From positions 1 through 64,000 of the forward strand of contig JAUTCQ010000024.1 of the NCBI GenBank assembly GCA_030673845.1: a stretch of 64,000 bases of DNA. The letters are read 5' to 3'. The translations under genes were made by a program, and so were the position numbers. Source of the stretch: Verrucomicrobiota bacterium JB022 (GTDB taxonomy: Bacteria > Verrucomicrobiota > Verrucomicrobiia > Opitutales > Oceanipulchritudinaceae). Shown one piece after another: positions 26,728 through 35,693 of this stretch. The notes beneath the pieces were generated by a model. The model made no database searches and was not told the origin of the DNA. It saw nothing but the letters and a program-made list of their open reading frames with translations. Each line of letters opens with the position of its first letter. Position 1 is the stretch's first letter.

Positions 26728-29039
26728 TCACCGCTCGCATCGCTCATCTCTTCCCCGGTCAAGGTTCCCAGCAAAAGGGCATGGGGGCCGACTTGTTCGA
26801 TGCCTTTCCCCGCGAGGTGGCCATTGCCGACGAGGTGCTCGGCTACTCGATCCGCGAGCTGTGCCTGGAGGACCCGCGCCGCGAACTGGGGCAGACGCAG
26901 TTTACGCAGCCTGCGCTCTTTGTCGTATCGGCGCTCAACTACCTGGCGCGTCGGGGCAAAGGCGAACCGGCCCCGGAAGTCGTAGCCGGGCATAGCCTGG
27001 GCGAATACACCGCCCTCTTTGCTGCAGATGTTTTCGACTTTCGCACGGGGGTCGAGCTGACCCAGCGGCGGGGGCGCCTGATGGCCGCTGCGAGCGGCGG
27101 CGGGATGGCCGCCATCGTGGGCCTCGATGCCGAACGAGTGCAGGCGATCTTGAGCGAGGAGGGGCTGGATGCGCTCGACCTCGCCAACCTGAATTCGCCT
27201 GACCAGGCGGTAATCTCAGGGCCGCGCGAAGCCATTGCCACGGCAGAAGCACCGTTTAGCCGGGCAGGGGCGCGCTACATCCCTCTGCGCGTCAGTGCTC
27301 CCTTTCACTCGCGTTACATGGAGCCGGCACGGTTGGAGTTTGCGGACTTCCTCGCCACAAAGGAATTGCGTGAGCCTCGGATCCCGGTAATCGCCAATCG
27401 CACCGCCCGCCCCTACGAGTCGGGCCAACTGGCGGAGACCTTGGCCGGGCAGATCACCGATCGCGTGCGCTGGACCGAGACGGTGCAGGTGCTGATGGGC
27501 TTGGGCGTGGAACAATTTGAAGAGGTCGGTCCGGGAAACGTGCTGACGGGGCTGGTCGGCAAGATCCGCCGCCACGCGCCGCCCATCGTATTGACGTCGC
27601 CTAAACCTGTCATCCGCCCCACCCCTTCCTCCGCTCTCGCGAGGGTAAACGGCCTGCAGCCCGAGCAACTGGGCAGTGCGGAATTTCGCAGCGCCTACGG
27701 CTGTCGCCTCGCCTACGTGGCGGGTGCAATGTATAAGGGAATTGCGTCGGTGGCGCTGGTTTCGCGGATGGCCCGGGCCGGCTTGCTCAGCTTCTTTGGG
27801 GCGGGCGGGGTCGACTTTTCGACGCTCGAACAGACCATCCAGACCTTGCAGCGCGACTTGGGCCCGAATCGCCCGTGGGGCGTCAACCTGATTTGCCACC
27901 CCGACCACCCGGCGCTGGAAGAGCAGACGGTCGACCTGCTTTTGCGGCATGGCGTGCGACGCGTAGAGGCGGCGGCGTTTTTCCAGATCACGCCTGCCCT
28001 TGCCCGCTACCGCCTGCAGGGAATCACACGCGGCGCAGACGGCAAGGTGGTCGTGCCCAACCGGGTGCTGGCCAAGGTTTCGCGACCGGAGGTGGCGGAA
28101 GCCTTTACCAGCCCCGTGCCGGAAAAGCTGCTGGAGCGCCTGCGAGCAAGCGGTGTCATTACGGCGGAGCAGGCGGAATTGGCCCGCCGCATCCCCGTGG
28201 CAGACGACTTGTGCGCCGAGGCAGACTCGGGAGGCCATACCGACATGGGATCGCCCTATGCGCTGCTTCCGGCCATCCAGGCGGTCCGCGACGCGGCAAT
28301 GGCGCGCCACCGCTACCCGCAGGCGATCCGCGTAGGTGCAGCGGGCGGCATCGGCACTCCTCAGGCAGCCGCAGCGGCTTTTGTGCTGGGCGCCGATTTT
28401 GTACTGACCGGGTCGATCAATCAATGCACCCCGGAAGCCGGCACCAGCGACGCGGTAAAAGACCTGTTGCAGACCCTTAACGTGCAGGACACGGCGTATG
28501 CCCCGGCAGGCGACATGTTTGAGCTGGGCGCGAAGGTGCAGGTGGTGAAGAAGAGCCTGTTTTTCCCGGCGCGCGCCAACAAGCTGCACGACCTTTACCG
28601 CCATTACGACTCACTGGACGATCTGCCGCCCAAACTGCGCGAACAGATCCAGGAGCGCTTTTTCCGTCGCAGCTTCGACGAGGTGTGGGAGGAGACGCGT
28701 GCCTATTACGCCCGCAGTCGACCGGATGCGCTGACCCGGGCGGAGGCCAACCCGAAGCAAAAGATGGCGTTGATCTTCCGCTGGTATTTCATCCACAGCA
28801 TGCGCCTCGCTCTGTGCGGCGACACCAGCCAACGGGTAGACTACCAGATCCACTGCGGCCCGGCGTTGGGGGCGTTTAACCAGTGGGCAAAAGGAACCGA
28901 GCTGGAGCACTGGAGGCAGCGCCATGTCGATGTGATTGGCCAGCGCCTGATGGAGGCTACCGCCGAGCTGCTGACTCAGCGCATGGCCTCATGGAGCCAG
29001 CCGCCCGCAACGCATTCCACCCCGCCGGAGTATCGCTAG
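26724..29039 (+). CDS. trans-acting acyltransferase-enoylreductase fusion (FabD-PfaD)
   Basis: A 771-residue fusion. Residues 1-290 are a malonyl-CoA:ACP transacylase: FPGQGSQ, nucleophile Ser91 in GHSLGE, and the His motif SAPFHS with the Phe typical of malonyl specificity. Residues 310-771 are a PfaD/FabK-type FMN-dependent enoyl reductase (SFFGAGGVDF, PWGVNLICHP, GAAGGIGTPQAAAAAF, FVLTGSINQCTPEAGTS). Such AT-ER tandems serve trans-AT lines, for example leinamycin LnmG. This is the only AT in the window and should load the AT-less modules of the neighbouring megaprotein, while the ER may reduce selected enoyl units. The chosen ATG (26724) overlaps the P450 stop. A longer open frame upstream lies inside the P450 and is rejected because the FabD family begins at this point. 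Confidence 0.95.
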   Translation: MITARIAHLFPGQGSQQKGMGADLFDAFPREVAIADEVLGYSIRELCLEDPRRELGQTQFTQPALFVVSALNYLARRGKGEPAPEVVAGHSLGEYTALFAADVFDFRTGVELTQRRGRLMAAASGGGMAAIVGLDAERVQAILSEEGLDALDLANLNSPDQAVISGPREAIATAEAPFSRAGARYIPLRVSAPFHSRYMEPARLEFADFLATKELREPRIPVIANRTARPYESGQLAETLAGQITDRVRWTETVQVLMGLGVEQFEEVGPGNVLTGLVGKIRRHAPPIVLTSPKPVIRPTPSSALARVNGLQPEQLGSAEFRSAYGCRLAYVAGAMYKGIASVALVSRMARAGLLSFFGAGGVDFSTLEQTIQTLQRDLGPNRPWGVNLICHPDHPALEEQTVDLLLRHGVRRVEAAAFFQITPALARYRLQGITRGADGKVVVPNRVLAKVSRPEVAEAFTSPVPEKLLERLRASGVITAEQAELARRIPVADDLCAEADSGGHTDMGSPYALLPAIQAVRDAAMARHRYPQAIRVGAAGGIGTPQAAAAAFVLGADFVLTGSINQCTPEAGTSDAVKDLLQTLNVQDTAYAPAGDMFELGAKVQVVKKSLFFPARANKLHDLYRHYDSLDDLPPKLREQIQERFFRRSFDEVWEETRAYYARSRPDALTRAEANPKQKMALIFRWYFIHSMRLALCGDTSQRVDYQIHCGPALGAFNQWAKGTELEHWRQRHVDVIGQRLMEATAELLTQRMASWSQPPATHSTPPEYR

Positions 29040-29105
29040 GGGTTTAGGCTTATTTCGTTGACGTTGCAGTTGGTGATTGTGCGACTAAGCTGGCCGCTTC
29101 CTGCC

Positions 29106-29594
29106 ATGCTTTCCGAGATCCTGACCAAGGCCCACGCGATGGACGATGCCACTTGGCGTCGCCATGCAAACCCCTGGAGCGTCTGGACGCGCTTTGCGAT
29201 CCTGCCTGCACTCAGCCTGGCCATCTGGAGCCGCGTCTGGATCGGCGCCTGGTGCTGGGTGCCGATTGTGGTGCTGGTCCTATGGGTGTGGATCAATCCC
29301 CGGGCCTTTCCGCCGCCGCGCAGCACTCGCAGCTGGGCCTCCCGGGCTGTCCTGGGCGAACGTATCTGGACGGAATCGCCCCGCAATTCACTCGCGCCCC
29401 GGCATCGAATCGCCCCCTACGTGCTCTCGGTCGTCGCGAGCCTCGGTATGCCATACGTGGCGTGGGGGTTGTTTGCCCTCCACGAATGGAGCCTCATGCT
29501 AGGATTGGTCCTCGTAATCCTGGGCAAGCTCTGGTTCCTCGACCGGATGGTATGGCTCTATGAGGATTCGCAGCGCAACTCCTCGAATCGCTAA
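29106..29594 (+). CDS. DUF6653 family membrane protein
   Basis: A 162-residue protein matching the DUF6653 pattern (DDATWxRHANPWSVWTRF, FPPPRSTRSWASRAVLGERIW, LGKLWFLDRMVWLYED), for which I know no function. Hydrophobic stretches at about 30-64 and 107-150 suggest four membrane passes. The ATG at 29106 places this motif near the N-terminus; a TTG at 29058 would add 16 unconserved residues. It follows the AT-ER gene by 66 bases on the same strand but shows no link to polyketide chemistry, and I take it as the first gene outside the cluster. Its stop overlaps the stop of the convergent AMP ligase by 3 bases, leaving no room for a terminator. Confidence 0.8.
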   Translation: MLSEILTKAHAMDDATWRRHANPWSVWTRFAILPALSLAIWSRVWIGAWCWVPIVVLVLWVWINPRAFPPPRSTRSWASRAVLGERIWTESPRNSLAPRHRIAPYVLSVVASLGMPYVAWGLFALHEWSLMLGLVLVILGKLWFLDRMVWLYEDSQRNSSNR

Positions 29595-31222
29595 CGCTGC
29601 TCGAAGCGTTTCTGCAGCGTAAGGCGGTGGATCTTGGCGTTGTGACGCACGTCCACCGGGAAGGGCTTGAAGAAGAAAACCTTGTGGATCATGCGCGTCT
29701 TCTCGTGGCTTGCGGCCCAGGCGAGCAGATCCGTCTCCAGCCGCTCTTGCAAAACGGGAGTCAGCTTGTCGTAAGGCTCGATCACGATGGCCGGGACCTG
29801 CAGAGGCCGCGCACCCAGGCCGATCAGGGCACTGCGGAAGACAAGCGGATGCTGGTTGAAGATGGCCTCGATGGGGTCCGTGTACAGCGTGCCGTGCTCG
29901 GTCTCCACCCGCTCAGCCATGCGCCCGCAGAACCACAGTCGCCCGTCGACGTCGCGGTAGCCGAGATCGCCCATGCGGTGCCAGATGCGCTGGCCATCCC
30001 GGATCTTCGCTGCGGCCGTCTTTTCGGGCAGGCGGTCGTAGCTCTCGGTTACGCTCGGGCCAGTCACGACTATTTCACCGATCTGCCCGGGACGCAGCAC
30101 GCGCACGGTGGACCAGTCCGCCAGCGGTCCTTCGTGCAAATCAATAATGCGTGCCTCAACTTCCGGGAGCGGTCTGCCCACGCAAGTGCCCGCGCCGGTT
30201 GCCGTTTGCGTTGCCGTTTCTTCCAGCACCTCCGTGCCGCTGATGGATGCGACCGGCAGGCACTCAGTGGCTCCATAGGGGGTGTGAATTTCGCCATTGG
30301 GCAGGAAGCGCTTCAGCCGCTGGATCAGGCCGGGAGGGACAGGCGCACCCGCCATCAGAATACGGCGCAGGCTGGGCAGCGTATCACCGGTCTGCTCCAG
30401 ATGCCGCACCACCTTGGTCCAGAGGGCAGGCGAACCGAACGAATTGGTGACCTGATCCTGTTGAATAGCCCGCACGATCACGGCCGGGTCGACCGTCGCG
30501 GGGCGGCTAGGATTCATCAGCGGCACGATCGTCGTCATGCCAAACGCTGGATTAAAAAGAGCAAAGACGGGCAGCATGGGCAGGTCGACCTCGCCGGGCT
30601 GGATCGCGTATTGCCGCCCGATCAACCGCACCTGCGCGTCGAACATGGCATGCGTGTAGCAGACCCCCTTGGCGGGGCCGGTCGAGCCGCTGGTGAAGAG
30701 GATCGCGGCCAGCTCATCGGGTCGGGCCTCGACCGGGTGGTAATCGGCTTGTCGTCCGGCTTGCTGTTGCACGTGCTTTTGAAAACTGCCGCCGACCGTC
30801 AAGCCGCGCTTCACGCTCTTGAAACTGCCGCGAAAGACCTGCCTTACGGCCTGCGCGAGCGGGATGCCGACGATTGCCTCGGGCTGGGTGTGGCGCACGC
30901 AGCGCAGGAAGTGTTTGAGCCCAAGGCCCGGGTCGATCACTACCGGGACCGCGCCGACCTTGAAGAGTGCGAAAGTGAGCTGGATCAGGTCCAGCCCCGG
31001 CTTGACCATCAACAGCGTGCGGGTGCCGCGCCGGATGCCACGCTGCTCAAGTAAATGGGCGACCGCGTTGCTCTCGCGCTCAAGCTCGGCGAAGCTGCGC
31101 TCCCGGTACCGGATGGTGCCGTCGCTCCCCTGCCCCAGTGGCACTTTTACCGCGCAATGCTCAGGCACCTGAGCAGCCATGCGGGGAAGAAAGCGAGCGA
31201 CATTGGCAGAGGGAGCGGTCAT
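29591..31222 (-). CDS. AMP-dependent fatty-acid ligase, OleC-like
   Basis: A 543-residue member of the ANL adenylating superfamily. It has the phosphate loop LFTSGSTGPAKG, the aromatic/ATP motif YGATECLP and the hinge region MGDLGYRDVDGRLWFCGR. Overall it looks like the fatty acyl-CoA ligase family that includes OleC, the beta-lactone synthetase of long-chain olefin biosynthesis. OleA, OleB and OleD are not in the window, so a general fatty-acyl or acyl-ACP ligase role is equally possible. The ATG at 31222 is chosen because the open frame upstream of it runs into the neighbouring acyltransferase gene. It is the last gene of a leftward group DUF4254 - PlsC-like - ligase, 97 bases after the acyltransferase stop. 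Confidence 0.85.
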   Translation of the reverse strand: MTAPSANVARFLPRMAAQVPEHCAVKVPLGQGSDGTIRYRERSFAELERESNAVAHLLEQRGIRRGTRTLLMVKPGLDLIQLTFALFKVGAVPVVIDPGLGLKHFLRCVRHTQPEAIVGIPLAQAVRQVFRGSFKSVKRGLTVGGSFQKHVQQQAGRQADYHPVEARPDELAAILFTSGSTGPAKGVCYTHAMFDAQVRLIGRQYAIQPGEVDLPMLPVFALFNPAFGMTTIVPLMNPSRPATVDPAVIVRAIQQDQVTNSFGSPALWTKVVRHLEQTGDTLPSLRRILMAGAPVPPGLIQRLKRFLPNGEIHTPYGATECLPVASISGTEVLEETATQTATGAGTCVGRPLPEVEARIIDLHEGPLADWSTVRVLRPGQIGEIVVTGPSVTESYDRLPEKTAAAKIRDGQRIWHRMGDLGYRDVDGRLWFCGRMAERVETEHGTLYTDPIEAIFNQHPLVFRSALIGLGARPLQVPAIVIEPYDKLTPVLQERLETDLLAWAASHEKTRMIHKVFFFKPFPVDVRHNAKIHRLTLQKRFEQR

Positions 31223-31319
31223 GGAGAGAATCTTAGCAGAGGAGAATGAAGAAAAGGAAGCAGAAGCTGCACGAGGGTTGAGCTTGGACAGCGTTGACGG
31301 CTCCACTGCGTTCTGCCGC

Positions 31320-32141
31320 CTACTTTTTTCTCTCACGCCAGGCGGCGTCTTCCAACTCCCACTCGGCGAGCTTTTGCTGGATAAAGGCAATGACCGTTTC
31401 GTTGGCTTCCTTGCCGGTGCCTGTGACTTGCAGAGGCTCGCCGAAGGCCACGTGCACGGGCTTGCTGGCGTCGAAGGGCCCGAAGTCTTTGAGCTTGGTG
31501 CCGTTGCCCCAGGCGTCGGTCTTGACCGCAACCGGGATCACGGTGGCGCCAGCGCGCTTGGCCAGCTTGACCCCGATGCTATTGAATTCTGCGGGGTTGA
31601 AGTCGACCGTACGGGTCCGCTGCGGGAAGACGATCAGCGAACGCCCTCGTTTCAGGCGCTCCTCACCGCCTTCAAGCACGATCTTGAGGTCGTCCCGCGC
31701 ATTTTCGCGGCCCACCACGATAGGGTCTCGTGAACGCATGACGGGGCCGAAGAGCGGGTAAGTCACCAGGCTCTTCTTCACCACGAAAGTCACCGGCTTG
31801 TGTGGGCCGATCAGGGAGCCGAGCATAAACGTCTCCGCCGTGCTCATATGGTTGCCGATAAACACAAGCGGACCCGGAAGATCCCGGAAGTGCTCGACAC
31901 CTTCGATGTGGAGCGGTGCGCCACACTTCTCGAACTGACGGCAGACATACCAGGAGGCCTCGATCCAGCGCTCATCGCCATATTCCCCATGGCAGGCCAA
32001 ATCCTTGGACCACTGCACGATGCGGAAGACACCCGCGTAGAAGGCGAGCGTGGGAAAGGGACGCGCCCACCAGCGGGGCTTGAGGTCGGCCGGCGAATGG
32101 TAGTCGCCAGTCGGGAAATCGCGGGTCGGAACGAGGGACAT
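31320..32141 (-). CDS. PlsC-like 1-acylglycerol-phosphate acyltransferase family protein
   Basis: A 273-residue lysophospholipid acyltransferase-type protein. Motif I reads NHMSTAE (the usual NHxxxxD with Glu for Asp), and the FPEGTR-like motif reads FPQRTRT with Gln for the glycerol-phosphate-binding Glu. A later VIPVAVKT block matches motif IV. The family transfers acyl groups to lysophosphatidic acid or related acceptors at the inner membrane; the substitutions make the acceptor uncertain. It lies 7 bases after the DUF4254 gene and 97 before the OleC-like ligase, suggesting an acyl-activation and acyl-transfer operon. Confidence 0.83.
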   Translation of the reverse strand: MSLVPTRDFPTGDYHSPADLKPRWWARPFPTLAFYAGVFRIVQWSKDLACHGEYGDERWIEASWYVCRQFEKCGAPLHIEGVEHFRDLPGPLVFIGNHMSTAETFMLGSLIGPHKPVTFVVKKSLVTYPLFGPVMRSRDPIVVGRENARDDLKIVLEGGEERLKRGRSLIVFPQRTRTVDFNPAEFNSIGVKLAKRAGATVIPVAVKTDAWGNGTKLKDFGPFDASKPVHVAFGEPLQVTGTGKEANETVIAFIQQKLAEWELEDAAWRERKK

Positions 32142-32148
32142 GCGCGGG

Positions 32149-32745
32149 CTACGACTGAGGAGCTTTGCGGTAGAGTTCGGGGTTCAACGAAGGATCGTTG
32201 TACATCTTGAACTGGTAGTAAACGCGGAAGCTGCGCTGCTTTTCGCGCACCTCGCGCACCAGCTCGCGCAAGGCCTGCCCCAGGTCGGCCTGCTGGCGGC
32301 GGATCACGGCGAGGCGGTGCGTGCACTTCTCGATGTGCTCGGGCGAAGCGTCAGATCGCTGCGTCTGCTCCTCCATATGGAATTCCTTGAGGGCCAGGAT
32401 GGAAAGGCGGTCGCACATCATGCCGGGCGTTTCGGAGTTGAAGGGCACGCCCTCGGTCACCGGCTGGAGCACGTCGACAAAATGCTGGTCGATCTTCTCC
32501 ATGAAGTCGTTGCGCTGCTGGTTGTAGCCATCGATGGCCCGCTTGGCCTTGTAGACGGCTTCGGCCCCGAGGTCGTCGCGACGAGCCACATCTTCCTCGT
32601 GCCAGAGCAGGAAGTTACGCAGGTGGTTTTGTTCCACCAGCGCGAGCAGCCCCTCCTGCAGGCTGGCCTGCGGTTTTTCTTCGTGCCATCGCACGGTCCG
32701 TTCCCGCTGCAGCTCCACGAGCGCATCCACGACTTTCGCTTGCAT
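32149..32745 (-). CDS. DUF4254 family protein
   Basis: A 198-residue helical soluble protein with the DUF4254 pattern: NFLLWHEEDVAR, AKRAIDGYNQQRND, MEKIDQHF, NSETPGMMCDRLSILALKEFHM. The biochemical function is not established; in Bacteroidetes and Verrucomicrobia it often adjoins lipopolysaccharide-type glycosyltransferases, and two glycosyltransferase genes start divergently 62 bases away here. It heads the leftward DUF4254 - acyltransferase - AMP ligase group. Confidence 0.85.
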   Translation of the reverse strand: MQAKVVDALVELQRERTVRWHEEKPQASLQEGLLALVEQNHLRNFLLWHEEDVARRDDLGAEAVYKAKRAIDGYNQQRNDFMEKIDQHFVDVLQPVTEGVPFNSETPGMMCDRLSILALKEFHMEEQTQRSDASPEHIEKCTHRLAVIRRQQADLGQALRELVREVREKQRSFRVYYQFKMYNDPSLNPELYRKAPQS

Positions 32746-32806
32746 CCTCCCATGCGAAACGGCTTTCGGCGTAAAAGCCAGTCAAAAACGCTGGGTAAGG
32801 TGGCGT

Positions 32807-33862
32807 ATGAACAGAGTCTTGACGCCATCAGTTCCATCCGGTGTGTATCAAGATTGTCCTAGTTGTCGAATGAAGATTTCCCAGAATCCCGCATATCCGG
32901 CTGCCGAAGCAACTCTCCCTTTGATTGTTGCTGCCGATCGGAACTACGTTACAGGTCTCGTCGTAACGGTCGTTTCAGCCATCCGCAACCTCGATCCAGG
33001 CTGGAAGTTGGACATTCGTGTGCTCGATTCGGGCATCGGCTCCGACTATCAGCAACAGCTTCAGAAAAGCCTCGCTCCCATTTTAGGCGACCGACATGCG
33101 TTAAGCTTCCATCCGATCTGCGGAGACTTGCTGTCAAGCTTCCCTATCACCAACACCTATTTGAGCCCTGCGGCTTACGCTCGGTTTCAGATCTCGGAAC
33201 TGTTTCCTGATTTAAAGAAGGCGATCTACAGCGATACGGATATCATCATCAACAAAGATCTGGCCTCGGTTTTCAAGCAGGAGCTATCGACCTCGATTGC
33301 GGCTTGTGCCGATGTCCGCGGCACGCTTGGGAATACGAAAGACGCGCTCCTATACAACGATCTCGGTTTCAACGCTAAAGCTCCGTATTTTAATTCGGGC
33401 TTTCTCATACTCGACCTGGAGCGTATCAGGAGCCTGAAGACATCCGAACGGATCGCTCAGCTCTGCAGCCGTGCCGCATTTAACCCGCAGCAGGAAGACC
33501 AAACGATCCTGAACGTCGTTCATTACCAAGACTGGACAAAACTGGACCCGAGCTGGAACCGGCTTATCATTCTTTCCGAAAACCGTCCACGTATACCTTA
33601 TCGGGAAGCGGTGAATTACCATGCTATCTTAAAGTTCAAGCCATGGTTTTACCACCGCAACGGTAGCTATGGCATCATTCAGCAGTTTTATCGCTATCTC
33701 GACATGACCGACTGGGAAAAACGCCATGTGGACGAAAAACGTTACAACGTGAATTTCACCCGGGGGGCCTACATGCGCCGCGCCATTCGGATGTGGGCGA
33801 CCGAATACGTTTACCAGGCCTATGGGGCGATTTCTGGTAAACGCATTTTGCGCAGAGCTTAG
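32807..33862 (+). CDS. family 8 (GT8) glycosyltransferase
   Basis: A 351-residue GT-A fold enzyme of the GT8 family (LPS galactosyl/glucosyltransferase and glycogenin-like). The metal-binding DxD is D143-T-D145 in IYSDTDIII, with the conserved YFNSGFLILDL and DQTILN motifs downstream. It should transfer a hexose from a nucleotide sugar to a surface glycan; donor and acceptor are unknown. The ATG at 32807 has a fair AAGGTGG ribosome-binding sequence; an internal ATG at 32870 would also keep the whole domain. Base composition is clearly lower in G+C than the flanks (about 45% in one line counted), consistent with transfer together with the next gene. Confidence 0.88.
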   Translation: MNRVLTPSVPSGVYQDCPSCRMKISQNPAYPAAEATLPLIVAADRNYVTGLVVTVVSAIRNLDPGWKLDIRVLDSGIGSDYQQQLQKSLAPILGDRHALSFHPICGDLLSSFPITNTYLSPAAYARFQISELFPDLKKAIYSDTDIIINKDLASVFKQELSTSIAACADVRGTLGNTKDALLYNDLGFNAKAPYFNSGFLILDLERIRSLKTSERIAQLCSRAAFNPQQEDQTILNVVHYQDWTKLDPSWNRLIILSENRPRIPYREAVNYHAILKFKPWFYHRNGSYGIIQQFYRYLDMTDWEKRHVDEKRYNVNFTRGAYMRRAIRMWATEYVYQAYGAISGKRILRRA

Positions 33863-33876
33863 TGGCGGTTCGAGCC

Positions 33877-34974
33877 ATGAAGATACTGCATTTCATCGTC
33901 TCGCGCCATTTCGCGGGCTCGGAACAACTAGCGTTGACGCTGGCGCTCCAGCAGCAGGCATGGGGGCATGAGACGTGGATGGCGGGACGCGGCGGGGGTG
34001 AGCTGTCGGGAATCGTTGCGCAGTCGGGTCTACGCAATGCCCAAGTGAAGATTTCGCGTTTCTGGCCGCAATGGAATCTTCGACGGTTCGTGCGCGAGGT
34101 GGGTGTTGATATCGTCCACCTGCATTTAACTGGGGCGGTGAAGCTGGCCCCTTTTTTCTGCCAACTGGGAGTGCCGACGGTTGCCCACCTGCACATCCAT
34201 AAAGACCATCCGGCTTATCATAAAGCCGTGCAGAGCGGGCATCTGATCAGCATTTCTCAGGCGACACATCGTTATTACCTTGAGGCAGGGCTGCCAGCAG
34301 AGCGCGTCCACCTCATCCCGAACGGCAGTGGTGCACATCTTGGCCCTTGGCGGCAACAGCCCAAAGAGGCACTACAGGTGGAGCTGAGGCAAGAGCTTGG
34401 GCTGCCCTTAGTTGGTCCGCTCTGGCTACATGCCGGGCGGCTAAGTGCAGCCAAGGGACAGGATTTGTCTATTGAAGCTTTGGCTAAGCTGGCTTCGCGC
34501 TGGCCTGATACTCGTCTTTTAATCGCGGGTGCGACAAATGCCTATCAGCAAGAGCTGGAAGCCTTGGCGCAAAGGTGGAAGGTCTCCGATCAAGTGCGCT
34601 TCCTTGGGTTTCGGCCCGATATACAGCGTCTGATGCGCGCGGCCGACCTGCTGTTGGTGCCATCGCGTCAGGAGCCGTTTGGATTGGTGGTAATTGAGGG
34701 TATGTTGCTCGGCACCCCTGTCGTAACTACTGGCGTAGGAGGCATTGCGGATATCTTGCGCGAACCCGGGATGGCTTCCGTCGTCTGCAGTGGAGATGCC
34801 GAAGATATGGCCGACACCATTGCCGCTCTTCAAGCGGACTGCGCTCGCCGCCAAACGATTGCTACCCAAGCCGAAAAGGTGGCGCTGGAGTATTTTTCCA
34901 GCGAAGCGATGACCCGGCAGGTCATGCAAGTATACGAGCAGACGCTACTAGAACATCATGCCTCTAAGCCGTAA
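33877..34974 (+). CDS. family 4 (GT4) glycosyltransferase
   Basis: A 365-residue GT-B fold enzyme of the GT4 type. The N-terminal domain opens with MKILHFIVSRHFAGSEQLA. The C-terminal nucleotide-sugar site shows HLIPNGSG, LHAGRLSAAKG and the ExxxxxxxE-type motif QEPFGLVVIEGM. It probably acts with the adjacent GT8 enzyme on a lipopolysaccharide or exopolysaccharide acceptor. The ATG at 33877 is preferred because family members start at MKILH; a GTG at 33862 overlapping the GT8 stop is an alternative. The gene ends 7 bases from the convergent HAD gene. G+C is near 50% in a counted line, below the neighbours. Confidence 0.9.
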   Translation: MKILHFIVSRHFAGSEQLALTLALQQQAWGHETWMAGRGGGELSGIVAQSGLRNAQVKISRFWPQWNLRRFVREVGVDIVHLHLTGAVKLAPFFCQLGVPTVAHLHIHKDHPAYHKAVQSGHLISISQATHRYYLEAGLPAERVHLIPNGSGAHLGPWRQQPKEALQVELRQELGLPLVGPLWLHAGRLSAAKGQDLSIEALAKLASRWPDTRLLIAGATNAYQQELEALAQRWKVSDQVRFLGFRPDIQRLMRAADLLLVPSRQEPFGLVVIEGMLLGTPVVTTGVGGIADILREPGMASVVCSGDAEDMADTIAALQADCARRQTIATQAEKVALEYFSSEAMTRQVMQVYEQTLLEHHASKP

Positions 34975-34981
34975 GCCACCC

Positions 34982-35650
34982 CTACCGCTGCCGCTCCAGC
35001 TCAGCGAGTAGACAGGCGCGGGCGGCGTCGAGGTGGTCGACGCGTTGCCAGCAGAGGGCTTCGACTTCCTGCATGATTGCCGCCATATCGGGGATAAGGA
35101 TCACGCGCATGCCAGCGGCGTGGGCCGCACGGACGCCGTTGGGGCTGTCTTCGACCGCGATGCAGGCTTCGGGCGGCAGCTTGAGCAATTCCGCCGCCTT
35201 GAGGTACGGCTCGGGATGCGGCTTGCCGTGCGCCACCTCATCGCCGCACACGAGCCCTTGGAAGTAGTCGAGCAGGCCGTTGGAGCCCAGCTTGTGCTCG
35301 GCCTCGAAGCGGTTGGTGGAGGTGCAGATCGCCAATGGGATGTCGAGGCTGGAAAGCCAGCGCAACATGCCTTCGGCCCCGGGCTTGAGCGGCACCGGTT
35401 CGTCGTGCAGCAGGCGGTGGTAAGTCTGGCGGGCTTCTTCGAAGTACGCTTCGGGGTCGAAGCCTTCTGGCGTCACCTCGTGCAGGCGCTGGCGGATGAG
35501 GGTCGCGTTTTGCCCAATGATGCTGTCGACAAAGTCCTCCGGCAGCGGGTAGTTGAGGGCTTTGGCGGCAAGGTGCCAGCTACGGAGGCTCGTCGGCTCG
35601 GTATCTACCAGGGTGCCGTCGAGGTCAAAGACGATGGCTTGCGGCTTCAT
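34982..35650 (-). CDS. HAD-superfamily hydrolase, beta-phosphoglucomutase-like
   Basis: A 222-residue HAD subfamily IA protein. Motif I is FDLDGTLVDTE (nucleophile D9, acid D11), motif II is the Ser/Thr in ICTSTN, motif III the Lys in HGKPHPEPY, and motif IV is EDSPNGVRAA. A helical cap lies between motifs I and II. Family members dephosphorylate sugar phosphates or act as beta-phosphoglucomutase; the substrate cannot be assigned. It lies 43 bases downstream of the protease gene on the same strand, with no evident functional link. Confidence 0.9.
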   Translation of the reverse strand: MKPQAIVFDLDGTLVDTEPTSLRSWHLAAKALNYPLPEDFVDSIIGQNATLIRQRLHEVTPEGFDPEAYFEEARQTYHRLLHDEPVPLKPGAEGMLRWLSSLDIPLAICTSTNRFEAEHKLGSNGLLDYFQGLVCGDEVAHGKPHPEPYLKAAELLKLPPEACIAVEDSPNGVRAAHAAGMRVILIPDMAAIMQEVEALCWQRVDHLDAARACLLAELERQR

Positions 35651-35693
35651 CGCCTTTCACCATGCAGCGAACGGGCGGCGGTGCACGCCAAAT

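Noticed and set aside
27216-28604. Long open frame on the minus strand inside the AT-ER gene
   Set aside because: Its product has no recognisable domain and the opposite strand is a clear FabD-PfaD coding sequence; long antisense frames are expected at this G+C.
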